Below, one piece after another: positions 42,699 through 54,167 of a stretch of 64,000 nt of DNA. Numbering within the stretch: the stretch's first letter is position 1; the number at the start of each line of letters is the position of its first letter. The position numbers and the translations under genes are program-made. This DNA is from an uncultured Thiohalocapsa sp. Its GTDB lineage: Bacteria; Pseudomonadota; Gammaproteobacteria; Chromatiales; Chromatiaceae. The stretch lies in NCBI RefSeq assembly GCF_913063425.1, contig NZ_CAJXYK010000024.1, forward strand, positions 22,150-86,149, written 5' to 3'. The notes beneath the pieces were generated by a model, which saw only the letters and a program-made list of their open reading frames with translations, made no database searches and had not been told where the DNA came from.

Positions 42699-44090
42699 CT
42701 AAGCGGGAGACTCGTCAGACGCCCGATAATACTTCGCCAGCTCTGTCTCCGACACACGCGTCAGCATCTCCCGCGGGAAGGCGCTCATGAGCTCCCAGGC
42801 CAGGTTGAGGGTGGCGTCGATGCTGCGGTCCTCGGCCTCGTCCTGGGCGACAAACCTTGTATCGAAGTCATCGGCGAACTTGAGATAGCGCCGGTCGCGC
42901 TCGGAGAGCTCATCGGCGCCGATGATGCTGGCGAGGTTGCGGGTCTCCAGCGCCCGGGCGTAGAGGGCATAGAGCTGGGCGGCGACGCGCGGATGGTCCT
43001 CGCGGGTGTCGTCCTTGCCGATGCCGTCCTTCATCAGCCGCGACAGGCTCGGGGAGATGTGCACCGGGGGATAGATGCCCTGGTTTTGGAGCTCCCGGGA
43101 CAGCACGATCTGGCCTTCCGTGATGTAGCCCGTGAGGTCCGGGATGGGGTGGGTGATGTCGTCAGACGGCATGGACACCACCGGCATCATGGTGATGGAC
43201 CCATGGCGCTCGTGGATGCGCCCGCAGCGCTCGTAGATCTCGGCGAGGTCGGAGTACAGATAGCCGGGGTAGCCCTTGCGCGCCGGCACGTCACCCTTGG
43301 CCGTGGCCACCTCGCGCAGGGCCTCTGCGTAGTAGGTCATGTCCGTCATGACCACGAGCACGTGGCGGTCCAGGTCGTAGGCCAGGTATTCGGCGGCGGT
43401 GAGCGCGGTGCGCGGCAGGGTGAGGCGCTCCACCGGCGGGTCGTCGGCGAGGTTCACGAACATCACCACGTTGCGCAGCACACCGGAGTTGGCGAACTCA
43501 TCGCGAAAGAACTTGGCATCGGCGTAAGAGACGCCCATGGCGGCGAAGACGATGGAGAAGCTCGTGTCCTCGTCCTTGAGCTTCGCCTGGCGGACGATCT
43601 GTGCCGCGAGCCGGTTGTGCGGCAGGCCGGAGCCCGAGAAGATCGGCAGCTTCTGACCGCGCACCAGGGAGTTGAGCCCGTCGATGGTGGAGATGCCGGT
43701 CTGGATGAACTCCCGGGGATAGGTGCGCGCGGCGGGGTTGATGGCCGAGCCCCCCACGGGCCGGCGCACGTTGGAGAGCACCGGCGGGCGGCCGTCGCGG
43801 GGCTCGCCGAGACCGTTGAGCTCGCGCCCGAGGATCTCCGGCGACAGCGCGATCTCCACCGGCTCGTCCAGGAAGCGGACCCAGATGTCCTCCAGATCCA
43901 GGTCTTCGATGCCCTCGAACACCAGGATGAGGACCTCTTCGTCGGCGGCGCGGATCACCTGCCCGTCGCGGGTCTCGCCGGCGCTGTCGGTGATGCGCAC
44001 GCGGTCGCCGAAGGCGACGCCCGGGGTGTGCCGGACCTTGATCAGGCCGCCGTGGGCTTCGCTGGCGGTGCGGTATTCTTTGATGCTCAT
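42699..44090 (-). CDS. atpB: V-type ATPase subunit B (cluster 1)
   Basis: This 463-residue non-catalytic nucleotide-binding subunit of the V1/A1 head alternates with subunit A. Family motifs are IQTGISTIDGLNSLVRGQKLPIFSGSGLPHN (incomplete P-loop, as usual for B), FVNLADDPPVERL and PVVSMPSDDITHPIPDLTGYITEGQI. It is separated from atpA by an inserted DUF262-HEPN pair, although elsewhere these two genes are normally adjacent. It is the only subunit B gene in the window and would have to serve both A subunits if both complexes are made. The ribosome site is weak, so transcription from the inserted module or the main promoter is likely important. Confidence 0.95.
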   Translation of the reverse strand: MSIKEYRTASEAHGGLIKVRHTPGVAFGDRVRITDSAGETRDGQVIRAADEEVLILVFEGIEDLDLEDIWVRFLDEPVEIALSPEILGRELNGLGEPRDGRPPVLSNVRRPVGGSAINPAARTYPREFIQTGISTIDGLNSLVRGQKLPIFSGSGLPHNRLAAQIVRQAKLKDEDTSFSIVFAAMGVSYADAKFFRDEFANSGVLRNVVMFVNLADDPPVERLTLPRTALTAAEYLAYDLDRHVLVVMTDMTYYAEALREVATAKGDVPARKGYPGYLYSDLAEIYERCGRIHERHGSITMMPVVSMPSDDITHPIPDLTGYITEGQIVLSRELQNQGIYPPVHISPSLSRLMKDGIGKDDTREDHPRVAAQLYALYARALETRNLASIIGADELSERDRRYLKFADDFDTRFVAQDEAEDRSIDATLNLAWELMSAFPREMLTRVSETELAKYYRASDESPA

Positions 44091-44152
44091 TGGTCTACTT
44101 CGCGGCTTGGACCGAGCGCCGGCCCGCGGGTTGCTGTTGGAAGGTCAACGGG

Positions 44153-44800
44153 CTACGCCGCTTTGAACTGCTGCAGCGCTGCGGCATTCTGCACTTGAGC
44201 TCGAAAGTTCTCCATCATCTCGAGCACTTCGCGCGCCAGCTCCTCGAAACGTCCCACGGTGATGATCAGATACTCGCCATGGGCTATGGTGTTGCGTGAC
44301 CGAAGCAATGTTTCGTCGATGAGGTTGCACTTTGTTTCGAAAGGAGCAAAGCTGAGCCCAAGTGTTTCGACAATCTCCCGAAGAACTTCCGATGACAGGT
44401 TCGCTCTGGTCGTTATCCCGTCCTTATAGGGAAGCGAACACCTTTGGGATAGGCTGGCGCGGAAAAATTCGACAATCTCGATATGGGCGCGTATACGATT
44501 CGCATTTGCCGCCGCATTCAGTTTGGAGCGGGCGGCGAGGGCAAGAAGAGCTGGAGCCAATTCATCAAAACGTAGTCGCTGGGCCGCGATGTACTCCAAG
44601 TATGCAAGTGCGGCGAACTTCACGAACCCTTCCCAGTGCGCGTAAAGCAGGGTAACGGCGCCCCTGAGAACAGTTGACTCCCGATCACCGCGCCCGGCAG
44701 CTGCGTCGAGGAGAAATTTCAGCTGTGTCAGCTCCTTTTTGCGCCAAATCAGGTCCTGGTCGATCGCGTCCGCAAGCTGCGACTCGGTGCGGATTTTCAT
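44153..44800 (-). CDS. MAE_28990/MAE_18760-type HEPN nuclease-like protein
   Basis: This 215-residue all-helical protein has an R-x4-H motif (Arg169-His174, SRNTIAHGEY), the catalytic signature of HEPN ribonucleases. The N-terminal helices (YAHWEGFVKFAALAYLEYIA) match the MAE_28990/MAE_18760 branch. Its ATG overlaps the stop of the DUF262 gene (ATGA), the typical pairing. Such pairs are predicted toxin-antitoxin or anti-phage modules in which the HEPN protein would cleave RNA; experimental proof for this family is limited. Codons are visibly richer in A and T than in the flanking ATPase genes, which suggests recent transfer. Confidence 0.82.
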   Translation of the reverse strand: MKIRTESQLADAIDQDLIWRKKELTQLKFLLDAAAGRGDRESTVLRGAVTLLYAHWEGFVKFAALAYLEYIAAQRLRFDELAPALLALAARSKLNAAANANRIRAHIEIVEFFRASLSQRCSLPYKDGITTRANLSSEVLREIVETLGLSFAPFETKCNLIDETLLRSRNTIAHGEYLIITVGRFEELAREVLEMMENFRAQVQNAAALQQFKAA

Positions 44801-45900
44801 GCCGAGAAGATCGTGCGCCCGAGGGGTACGATTCTGGGAATGCGGGTGGAGGCTCGCATGCCCGCCCCAGAGTACTCAAGAAACCTTGGATCCGTCCAGA
44901 GGTTCCGCGCTCGTTCCGCAATTTTGTCTCTTGCTGCCGGGATGCTCTTGTAGTTGTAGCCAATGCCAAGGGCGATGGCCTCGAACGCGGAAATGGAAAA
45001 GCCGCCAAGGAAGCGTCCCTTCGCTTGATCGAAGCGATGGAAGCTGTCGCTGCCGAGCGTGTCTGCAAGCAATCTGAAAGTGGAGCGAAATGCTTCGGCC
45101 GCCTCAGCTCTATCATATGCCCCATCCTTCGCGACCTCCTTCGCCTTTTCCGTTAGAAACTCTCCCAAGTCGCCGAGGCCCGTGAGCTCCTCTTCCGGAA
45201 TGGTGCGCAGAGCGAGAAAGCGAAGTACGAGCTCCATGTCGTACTGTTCGTCGACAGCTCTGTCTGAAAGAGCAATGCATTCCCGGAAGCTTGCGTCACC
45301 CGAGAGATCCTTCATCCAGCGGAAGAGATCACGATTCAGCATTACCAGCAGGCTGTTTCGCATTTCTTGATCGGAGAGTGGAGAGCCGCCGGTGTTGAGC
45401 CGCTGGAAGAGCTCAAACTTGGTTTGCTCATCACTTTCCTTCAGAATGATGCTAACATCGATCTTGGCGCGCTTGATCAGAAGGCGCTGCGCGTTGCTTA
45501 GGCTCTGCCCAGGCTCCTCGTCATCTTGCCATCTGATTCCTGCGAGTGACGGTAGATAAGCCGTGGCCTCCATTGTCAGCGCAGGGATGACTCTATCCTC
45601 CTCGTCGCGGAGTATCCCGATGAACTCGAAAATGGTCGAGAGCCGCTGGAGTCCGTCAACGACATCCCAGACGCCATCATCTCTCTGCGAAACGAAAATT
45701 TGCGGTATCGGGATGCCGAGAAGAAGCGATTCGATCAAACGGGATTTCTGCTTCTGCGTCCAGCGGAAGAAGCGTTGGAACTCCGGGTGAATGTCAAGCT
45801 CCCGCTGCTCATAAATGCTAATCCATTCGCCAATCGATATTGGGTATCCATCAGTACGGATGTCTGCGCGGGCTTTATCGATTTCGGATTGAAGGGTCAT
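44797..45900 (-). CDS. DUF262 (GmrS-like) protein of a defence-type module
   Basis: This 367-residue protein has a DUF262 N-terminal domain related to ParB/sulfiredoxin folds: DIHPEFQRFFRWTQKQKSR, then LLLGIPIPQIFV and DVVDGLQRLSTI. The last is the D-G-Q-Q-R nucleotide-binding motif with Leu84 for the first Gln. A helical C-terminal part follows (about 190-367). DUF262 proteins occur in GmrSD restriction systems and in two-gene modules with HEPN proteins. The ATPase activity would be the regulator or sensor and HEPN the effector. The pair is inserted between atpA and atpB, has lower GC than its neighbours and is preceded by an AT-richer 167-bp gap that may hold its own promoter. Confidence 0.85.
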   Translation of the reverse strand: MTLQSEIDKARADIRTDGYPISIGEWISIYEQRELDIHPEFQRFFRWTQKQKSRLIESLLLGIPIPQIFVSQRDDGVWDVVDGLQRLSTIFEFIGILRDEEDRVIPALTMEATAYLPSLAGIRWQDDEEPGQSLSNAQRLLIKRAKIDVSIILKESDEQTKFELFQRLNTGGSPLSDQEMRNSLLVMLNRDLFRWMKDLSGDASFRECIALSDRAVDEQYDMELVLRFLALRTIPEEELTGLGDLGEFLTEKAKEVAKDGAYDRAEAAEAFRSTFRLLADTLGSDSFHRFDQAKGRFLGGFSISAFEAIALGIGYNYKSIPAARDKIAERARNLWTDPRFLEYSGAGMRASTRIPRIVPLGRTIFSA

Positions 45901-46067
45901 GGCATGCTGCGACGGAAGTGAGCAATCGTCTCAATGATTTTGACACAACACGACTAGAACGTAACGGACGTTGGGCAAGGCTGTGCCTGTGGAGTGCCGG
46001 ATTGAGCGTGCCAACGTCTCCCGTAAATCGAATGTGACTATTTGGGGTGGGTGATGATGAGATCTCT

Positions 46068-47867
46068 TCAATCGGCCGCCTGTTTGGCATACTCCAACCG
46101 AATCCCCTCGAACGCCTGCTCCACCTCCTGCGCGAAGGCGCGGATCTCCGCCACCTGGTCGCTGTTGTAGAGGCTTTTGCAGCGCCGCGCCTTGGAAAGC
46201 TGGGGCAGCTCCGCGAGCTCCGCCACCGGCACGCCGAGCTCGATGAGCGCCATGCCCTTGTCGTAGATGGACAGTGCCAGGTCCAGCAGCGCGAACTGCT
46301 TCTCGGGCGAGCAGAAGGTGTCCACGTCGTCCAGCGCGCTCTGCTGCAGCACGCCTTCTTTCACCAGCGCGGCGCCCTCCAGCTGCCAGCGCTGGGCGTC
46401 GGACAGGGCCTCCGGCCCCACCAGGTTGACGATGCGTGAGAGCTCGGCGTCCCGGGCCAGCAGCGCCAGGGCCTCGGTGCGGCGCCGCTCCCAGCGGCGG
46501 TCGATCTCTTCGTGCCACCATTCGGCGGCGGTGTGCACATGGCCCGAGAAGCTGGTGACCCAGTCGATGCTCGGGTAGTGGCGGGCGTCGGCGAGCTCCT
46601 TGGACAGGGCCCAGAAGGTCTCGATGATGTCCTTGGTGTGACTGGTGACGGGCTCGGAGAAGTCGCCGCCCGGGGGCGAGACGGCGCCGATGAGGGTCAC
46701 GGAGCCGGAGCCCGCGCCATGGGTCTCGACGCGCCCGGCACGCTCGTAGACGGCGGCGAGGCGCGAGGCAAGATAGGCCGGATAGCCCTCTTCCACCGGC
46801 ATCTGCCCGAGGCGCCCCGACACCTCGCGCAGGGCCTCGGCCCAGCGGGAGGTGGAATCCGCCAGCATGACCACGTCATAGCCCATGTCGCGGTAGTACT
46901 CGGCCATGGTGAGGCCGACGTACACCGACGCCTCGCGCGCCACCACCGGCATGTTGGAGGTGTTGGCCACCAGCAGCGTGCGCTCCATGAGCTTGCGCCC
47001 GGAGTAGGGGTCTTCGAGCTTCGGGAAGCTCTCCAGCACGTCGACAAGCTCGTTGCCGCGCTCGCCGCAGCCGACGTAGATGACGATGTCCGCATTGGAC
47101 CAGCGCGCGATCTGCTGCTGCACCACGGTCTTGCCGGCGCCGAAGGGGCCGGGCACCGCGCCCTTGCCGCCCTTCAGCTGTGGAAAGAAGGTATCGATGA
47201 CGCGCTGGCCGGTGATGAGCGGCGAGACGCCGTCGTCGCGCTTGAGGTAGGGCCGCGGGCGGCGTACCGGCCAGCGGTGATAAAGGCTGAGCCGATGGGT
47301 CGCGCCCTTGGCATCGCGGACATGGGCAATGGTGGACTCGATGTCGTACTCGCCGGCCGGGGCCACTTCTTCCAGCTCCCCCTGGATGCCCGGCGGCACC
47401 AGCACCTTGTGCACCACCGTCTCGGTCTCCTGCACCGTGCCGAGCACGCTGCCCGGGCCGACGGCCTGCCCCGGCTCCAGGTCCGGGTTCGGCTCGAACT
47501 CCCATTGCCGTGCGCGGTCCAGTGCCGGCACGTCGAGGCCGCGGGCGATGTAGTCGCCCGACTGGAGCGCGATCTTCGACAGCGGGCGCTGTACGCCGTC
47601 GAAGATGCCGCCCATGAGTCCGGGGCCCAGCTCCACCGACAGCGGCCAGCCGAGGCCCACGGCCGGCTCGCCCGGGCGTACGCCGTCGGTGGCCTCGTAG
47701 GTCTGCACCGTCGCCTGTTGCCCCGAGAGGGAGATGACCTCCCCCACCAGGCCGATCTCGCCGATGCGCACCTGCTCGCCGCTGCGCACGCCCGGCAGGT
47801 CGATGGTGACGATGGGACCGTTGATGTCGCGGACGGTGCCGATGCGGTGTTGGTCGGACATGGGCAT
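46068..47867 (-). CDS. atpA: V-type ATPase catalytic subunit A (cluster 1)
   Basis: This 599-residue catalytic subunit binds and turns over ATP at the interface with B. The P-loop [12 protein letters not shown] lies at residues 239-250; [11 protein letters not shown] supplies the catalytic Glu, and [21 protein letters not shown] is typical of A. The 'nonhomologous region' (about 110-200) that distinguishes A from F-type beta is present. Starts at ATG 47867 and 47861 are both possible. It follows atpE by 81 bp. Downstream the operon is interrupted by the DUF262-HEPN insertion before atpB. Confidence 0.97.
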   Translation of the reverse strand: MPMSDQHRIGTVRDINGPIVTIDLPGVRSGEQVRIGEIGLVGEVISLSGQQATVQTYEATDGVRPGEPAVGLGWPLSVELGPGLMGGIFDGVQRPLSKIALQSGDYIARGLDVPALDRARQWEFEPNPDLEPGQAVGPGSVLGTVQETETVVHKVLVPPGIQGELEEVAPAGEYDIESTIAHVRDAKGATHRLSLYHRWPVRRPRPYLKRDDGVSPLITGQRVIDTFFPQLKGGKGAVPGPFGAGKTVVQQQIARWSNADIVIYVGCGERGNELVDVLESFPKLEDPYSGRKLMERTLLVANTSNMPVVAREASVYVGLTMAEYYRDMGYDVVMLADSTSRWAEALREVSGRLGQMPVEEGYPAYLASRLAAVYERAGRVETHGAGSGSVTLIGAVSPPGGDFSEPVTSHTKDIIETFWALSKELADARHYPSIDWVTSFSGHVHTAAEWWHEEIDRRWERRRTEALALLARDAELSRIVNLVGPEALSDAQRWQLEGAALVKEGVLQQSALDDVDTFCSPEKQFALLDLALSIYDKGMALIELGVPVAELAELPQLSKARRCKSLYNSDQVAEIRAFAQEVEQAFEGIRLEYAKQAAD

Positions 47868-47948
47868 TCAGGTCAGGGTTGGGAAAACTGGTCGGGAAGC
47901 AGGGAGTCCGGCGCTGGCGAAGCGTACGCACTGCGTACTCCGCACCTC

Positions 47949-48593
47949 TTAACCCCCAAACAACGCCCCCGTATCGAACCCGCTCGGCAGCAGCCGCTCC
48001 AGGATCGCCTGCTGGATACGCATGCGCAGCCGCGCCATGCGGCCCTCGAAGGTGTTGTCCACGCGGATGCGCCCGTCGCCGCTGGTGACGAGCACGCCGG
48101 CGAGGGTGTCGATGGGCTGCTCGCTGAGCGTCGCCTGCGTGCCCTTGGGCAGCGCCGCCGTGACGCTCGCCCAATGCTCGGTGAGCAGCTTCTGGTCCTG
48201 GGCGTTGGCGGCCACATGCACCTCGGCCTGCTCGACGGCCTCCGCGGCGGTGGCAATGAAGCCCGTCAGGGTCTTGAGGTAAGCCTTGCTGTCTTCGACG
48301 TGCTGGCGCATGCGCTCGGCGAGGCGATGCTCCACGTCCCGGACCAGGTTCCAGCGCACGCGGTCCAGGTGGCTTTGCAGCTTCAGCTCCTCCGCCTGGA
48401 CCTGCTGGCGATAGGTGCGCTCGCCGAGGGACTTGGCGATGGCCTCCTCGCGCTGCTCGCGCAGCCGCAGCTTGTCCGCGGCGTCGCGCAGAATCTGGTC
48501 GCGGGCGCGGTTGGCGCGCTCGCGGTACTCGTTGGCGAGGCGCTCGGCGCGGGCGAGGATGGCCTCTTCGAGCTCGTGTGCTTGGGTGACCAT
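47949..48593 (-). CDS. atpE: V-type ATPase peripheral-stalk subunit E (cluster 1)
   Basis: This 214-residue protein has a long N-terminal coiled coil (about 5-110, rich in Arg, Glu and Gln) and a globular C-terminal domain with GVLVTSGDGRIRVDNTFEGRMARLR, typical of subunit E. It links head and membrane part as the stator. The 7-bp repeat AGGGCTG begins six bases upstream of the ATG and replaces the usual ribosome site. It lies between the F and A genes as in many bacterial V-type operons. Confidence 0.9.
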   Translation of the reverse strand: MVTQAHELEEAILARAERLANEYRERANRARDQILRDAADKLRLREQREEAIAKSLGERTYRQQVQAEELKLQSHLDRVRWNLVRDVEHRLAERMRQHVEDSKAYLKTLTGFIATAAEAVEQAEVHVAANAQDQKLLTEHWASVTAALPKGTQATLSEQPIDTLAGVLVTSGDGRIRVDNTFEGRMARLRMRIQQAILERLLPSGFDTGALFGG

Positions 48594-48599
48594 GGATTA

Positions 48600-48641
48600 A
48601 GGGCTGAGGGCTGAGGGCTGAGGGCTGAGGGCTGAGGGCTG
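48600..48641. repeat. Tandem repeat, six perfect copies of AGGGCTG
   Basis: Six uninterrupted 7-bp units run from 48600 to 48641. They begin six bases upstream of the atpE start codon on the opposite strand, in the same position relative to the gene as the AGTGGCG repeat before the flippase. Confidence 0.95.
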
Positions 48642-48705
48642 GGGAGGAGTAACGAGCTGCGGGGAGCGGGTATCGAGGTGCTGATGCCTTGCCCCTCGTG
48701 ACGCG

Positions 48706-49080
48706 TTACGCGCCATGCATACTTCCGGAACCGAACATGGCCTGGAGGCGGTCAGCGACCTCGCTCTCCAGCTGCACCGGCCCGGCCAGCGGCGGTACGG
48801 ACACCACCACGATGCGTCCCCCCTCGCGCCGGACCTGGGCCAGGTTGGCGGCACCGGAGCGCATCACGGCATCGTCCACCACCACGAAGGCCTTGTCCCG
48901 GGACTGGCGCAGCTGCCGGAACACCTGGTCCACGTCCTCGGCGCTCGGGTTTGCATGCGTCTCGAAGCCGATGAGCCGGAAGCCGTCGGCGAGGCTGTCG
49001 GCGCCGAGAAACAGCATGCGGGTGGGCGGCGCTTCGGCCGGTTCCTGCGGCGGTGCGGGCTGGGTGGGCGCGGCGGCCAT
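48706..49080 (-). CDS. V-type ATPase subunit F (cluster 1)
   Basis: This 124-residue protein has a Pro/Ala-rich N-terminal extension (about 1-20), then the Rossmann-like subunit F core: RMLFLGADSLADGFRLIGFET, FVVVDDAVMR and GRIVVVSVPPLAGPV. F sits on the central shaft and regulates coupling. The gene lies six bp after K. Subunit D, its normal shaft partner, is not encoded in either cluster, so what F binds is open. Confidence 0.85.
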   Translation of the reverse strand: MAAAPTQPAPPQEPAEAPPTRMLFLGADSLADGFRLIGFETHANPSAEDVDQVFRQLRQSRDKAFVVVDDAVMRSGAANLAQVRREGGRIVVVSVPPLAGPVQLESEVADRLQAMFGSGSMHGA

Positions 49081-49086
49081 GGCGAC

Positions 49087-49530
49087 TCAGATGCGGTTCA
49101 GCAGCAGGATGGAGATGACCAGGCCATAGATGGCGATACCCTCGGCGAGACCGAGGTAGATGAGCGTGCGGCCCAGCGTTTCCGGCTTCTCGGTGATGGC
49201 GGCGAGGGAGGCCGCACCGATGGGGCCGACGGCGATGCCGGCGCCGATGGTGGACAGTGCGGTGGGGATTCCGGCGCCGAGGATGGCGAGACCCATGCCT
49301 GTGGTCATCTCGACTTCCACCACCTCGATGGCCTCCTCTGCGAGGGCCTCGTTGATGCCGAGCAGCAGCAGGCCGAGCTGTGCGCCGAAGAACAGCAGCA
49401 GCTGCCCGCCCATGGCCGGCTTGCTCCAGCGCGGCAGCTGCAGGGTGGCGGCGGGGCGCAGCTCCAGATAAAGGCCGGTGGCGATAACACCGACGATGGC
49501 GAAGGACATCAGGGCGGCGAGCCAATACAT
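49087..49530 (-). CDS. V-type ATPase proteolipid subunit K/c (cluster 1)
   Basis: This 147-residue membrane protein ends in a typical c-subunit hairpin (about 78-145): GAGIAVGPIGAASLAAITEKPETLG is the polar-loop region and YLGLAEGIAIYGLVISILLLN carries the ion-binding carboxylate Glu130. There is only one hairpin, not the duplicated one of eukaryotic V-ATPases, so each subunit carries one ion site. The first 75 residues are an unusual extension with two extra hydrophobic segments (about 1-22 and 43-62) and an acidic loop (EEAIEVVEVE). GAGGAA precedes the ATG. Confidence 0.92.
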   Translation of the reverse strand: MYWLAALMSFAIVGVIATGLYLELRPAATLQLPRWSKPAMGGQLLLFFGAQLGLLLLGINEALAEEAIEVVEVEMTTGMGLAILGAGIPTALSTIGAGIAVGPIGAASLAAITEKPETLGRTLIYLGLAEGIAIYGLVISILLLNRI

Positions 49531-49646
49531 GCGTGGGTTCCTCGACTGACGAATGTGCGTTGCTGGAAAGCTTGTCTCGGGCGGATTGCGCCTCGGGGCT
49601 GGTGCGGGTTGTCAAGCAGTGTCGCGCGCGGTGTCGATGATCCGGC

Positions 49647-51960
<2,314 letters not shown>

Positions 51961-52100
51961 GGCTCAGTCCTCCGGCGCGGGCGCGGGCTGGGGGGCGGTT
52001 ACATCACGGGCGGCGTCGGTCATCCTGCGGCTCGCAGCGGCGGCTGGGTGGTTGGTTGACACAGTGGTCGTGAAGCGCATGGGGTCAGGGCACCAGCGCC

Positions 52101-52145
52101 GGGCACTCGCATGCTGGGCACACGCATGCTGGGCACAAGCATGTT
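52101..52145. repeat. Tandem repeat, three copies of a 15-bp unit
   Basis: Units GGGCACTCGCATGCT, GGGCACACGCATGCT and GGGCACAAGCATGTT run back to back, with a fourth partial unit reaching the stop codon of the subunit C gene at 52155. They lie in the 194-bp gap between subunits C and I. Each unit contains a GCATGC-like palindrome. Confidence 0.85.
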
Positions 52146-52154
52146 GGGCAATCA

Positions 52155-53213
52155 TCAGGCGGCCGCCGGCATGCCGATGGGGCAGTTCGGCGCCGCCAGC
52201 TCCAGCGCAATGTCCACCACGTCCTGGGGCAGGCCCAACAGGCGACCCTGGATCAGCGCATAGAGCTGGTGCATGTCGTGCTCGCGCAGGATCAGATACG
52301 CCAGCGCCCGGGCGATGCCGGAGCGCCCGCTGCTGAGCGTGCGGCGGCATTCCTCCAGCAGCATGTCGCCGGCGCAGCGCTGCACGTCGATGAGGCTGGA
52401 GCAGCCCGCCAGGAGTGTATCCAGCGGCGCCGGCATGGCCTCCAGCACCTGCTCGAAGCCGTCAATGTTCGCGAGATGCAGAAGCCGGTCGCGATGCAGC
52501 AGCCGCTTGGAGGGCACCAGCTGGTAGAAGGCCTCGCTCGGCGAGAAGCCGAAGGAGAAGCGAAAGCGCAGCAGCCAGAGCAGGTTCATGCGGTCCAGCA
52601 CGGCGCCCACCAGCTGGCGCACGGCGTCCGCCTCGGCCCCCTGGAACTGCATGGCCTGCCGCGCCAGCTCGGCGTAATGGCGCTGGTCCACCGCGGCCTC
52701 CAGCACGAAGGGGTCGCGGCGCTGCTCGTAGGACTCCCGCGCCTGACGGGCAATGAGCCGCAGCGGCCCGCGCTCCAGCACCCGCAGCAGCTCCAGCACG
52801 TTCTCCGCGCGGTAGAGCTCCTGGTGCGGGAGCCGCACCCGCTCGGGCAGCTCGTACAGGTTGGCGCGGATCTCCGCCTGGTCCAGCTCGTGGAGCTTGC
52901 CCCGGATCAGAGTCTTGAGGTTGAACAGCGCGTACTTGCGCGCCCAGGACAGGAGCAGGCCGCGGCCGGTGGCCGGCATGGGCCGCACCAGCACCGCGAG
53001 ATCCGCCAGTAGGATGTGGAGCAGCGTCTGCTCCACGGCGCGTGCCTTGGTGCGGGGCGGGAGCTGGTCGTCCAGGAGCGGGCCGAGCGCGAACCGTTCC
53101 GCCAGCGCCGGCAGATCGAGCCGGCTCAGCAGCTTCAGATCCGCGGCCGCGAGCAGCTGCCCGGACATGGCGGTGACGCGGGTGTTGAGATAGGCCTGGT
53201 CGGTGGCGCTCAT
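52155..53213 (-). CDS. V-type ATPase subunit C/d-like (cluster 1)
   Basis: This protein of about 352 residues is all-helical, with segments such as LNTRVTAMSGQLLAAADL, ALFNLKTLIRGKL and ILREHDMHQLYALIQGRLLGL that fit subunit C of bacterial V-type ATPases (yeast d). It caps the proteolipid ring and joins it to the central shaft. ATG 53213 was chosen because the family start begins there; GTG 53252 is an alternative. It lies 131 bp after the G/H-like gene. Confidence 0.85.
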   Translation of the reverse strand: MSATDQAYLNTRVTAMSGQLLAAADLKLLSRLDLPALAERFALGPLLDDQLPPRTKARAVEQTLLHILLADLAVLVRPMPATGRGLLLSWARKYALFNLKTLIRGKLHELDQAEIRANLYELPERVRLPHQELYRAENVLELLRVLERGPLRLIARQARESYEQRRDPFVLEAAVDQRHYAELARQAMQFQGAEADAVRQLVGAVLDRMNLLWLLRFRFSFGFSPSEAFYQLVPSKRLLHRDRLLHLANIDGFEQVLEAMPAPLDTLLAGCSSLIDVQRCAGDMLLEECRRTLSSGRSGIARALAYLILREHDMHQLYALIQGRLLGLPQDVVDIALELAAPNCPIGMPAAA

Positions 53214-53344
53214 GGGGCGATGGCCGTTGCACTGCTGCGCTGCGGTGGGCACCCGGCTGCCGCCATGGGCGCATCAGCGACGGCCTGCACCGGTGCGGAG
53301 GCCGGGGCGGAGGCCGGTGCGGAGCTTGCGGCGCGCGGGCGCAT

Positions 53345-53662
53345 TCAGCGGCTCGGGTCGATGAGCAGCTCGAAGGCGGTGTCCAGCGCCTCCTGCTCGC
53401 GCTCTTCGGCCATGTTGCGCAGCTGCACGTGGCGCTCGTCGTAGCGGCGCTTGAGCTCGGCGATGGTCTGCTCGGCGCGCTCCTCGGCCTTGGCGATGAA
53501 GCCCCGGTGCAGGTCCGGCACCCGGGCCGTGAAGCGCTGGTCCTCGGCGCGGGCGTCGGCCATGGCCGCCTGGATGATGTGCTCGCGCTCCTGCTCGGCC
53601 TCCTGCGCGATCTGCTCCGCGCGCATCTCGGCATCGAGCAGGCGTTTCAGGGTGTCATCCAC
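53345..53662 (-). CDS. V-type ATPase peripheral-stalk subunit G/H (cluster 1)
   Basis: This 105-residue protein is one long charged helix (AEMRAEQIAQEAEQEREHII and onwards) of the subunit G/H type, which pairs with E as the peripheral stalk. It is the first gene of cluster 1. GGAG is found about 10 bases ahead of the ATG. The assignment rests on coiled-coil character and position, as this subunit diverges quickly. Confidence 0.75.
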   Translation of the reverse strand: MDDTLKRLLDAEMRAEQIAQEAEQEREHIIQAAMADARAEDQRFTARVPDLHRGFIAKAEERAEQTIAELKRRYDERHVQLRNMAEEREQEALDTAFELLIDPSR

Positions 53663-54167
53663 GGGCGGCTCCGGGTGGCGGTGGCGGCGATCGAGAAGCG
53701 ACGCGCGAAGAGTAGCGAAAGCGCGTGCCTGCTGGCCAGCGCCGTAATCCTCCCGCTTGCGGTGGATCAGTAGTCGCTGATGTGCTTATAGTGCGTCGCG
53801 TCCCGGTGGGGCGGCGGTGGTGTCGGCGCGCGGTCGGTGGCGGGAGAGTGCGCATCAGACCCCGCCACCGCCGGTCGGGCTCGGGCAGCAGGGGCTGCGG
53901 CTGATACTGAGCCGGGTGCGCCCCGACGGGTATCCCCCCTGTGGCCGTCGGCCTTGACGCCGGTCATGCGCCGGTGCCGGGCGGGGGCGCAGCATGGCAG
54001 CGGGAGCTGCCCCTGTGCCTGCTGCCTCGAGCCCGTGCCTGTGCGGAAGATCCCGATGTTCCCATGAGCATGTACTAATATTCCATGAGGGACGTGCTGA
54101 TTTGATCGCCGGCGTCGTCGGCGGCGGTCCGTCACTTGAAGTCGTTCCGCGCACCCAAGGAGCTCAG
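53663..54167. other. Divergent 505-bp gap between V-ATPase cluster 1 and the protease gene
   Basis: The region must contain promoters for the minus-strand ATPase operon and the plus-strand protease. A TATAAG-like -10 hexamer for the minus operon reads 53790 to 53785, but no matching -35 is seen. An AT-rich patch at 54060-54105 (with TACTAATATT) is the best candidate for the protease promoter. No protein-like reading frame was found. Confidence 0.35.

Noticed and set aside
29371..48641. CRISPR-like arrays
   Set aside because: The tandem repeats have 7-15-bp units with no spacers, and no cas gene is present.
53785..53790. TATAAG as -10 element for V-ATPase cluster 1
   Set aside because: No -35-like hexamer lies 16-18 bp upstream; noted only as a candidate in the description of the gap.
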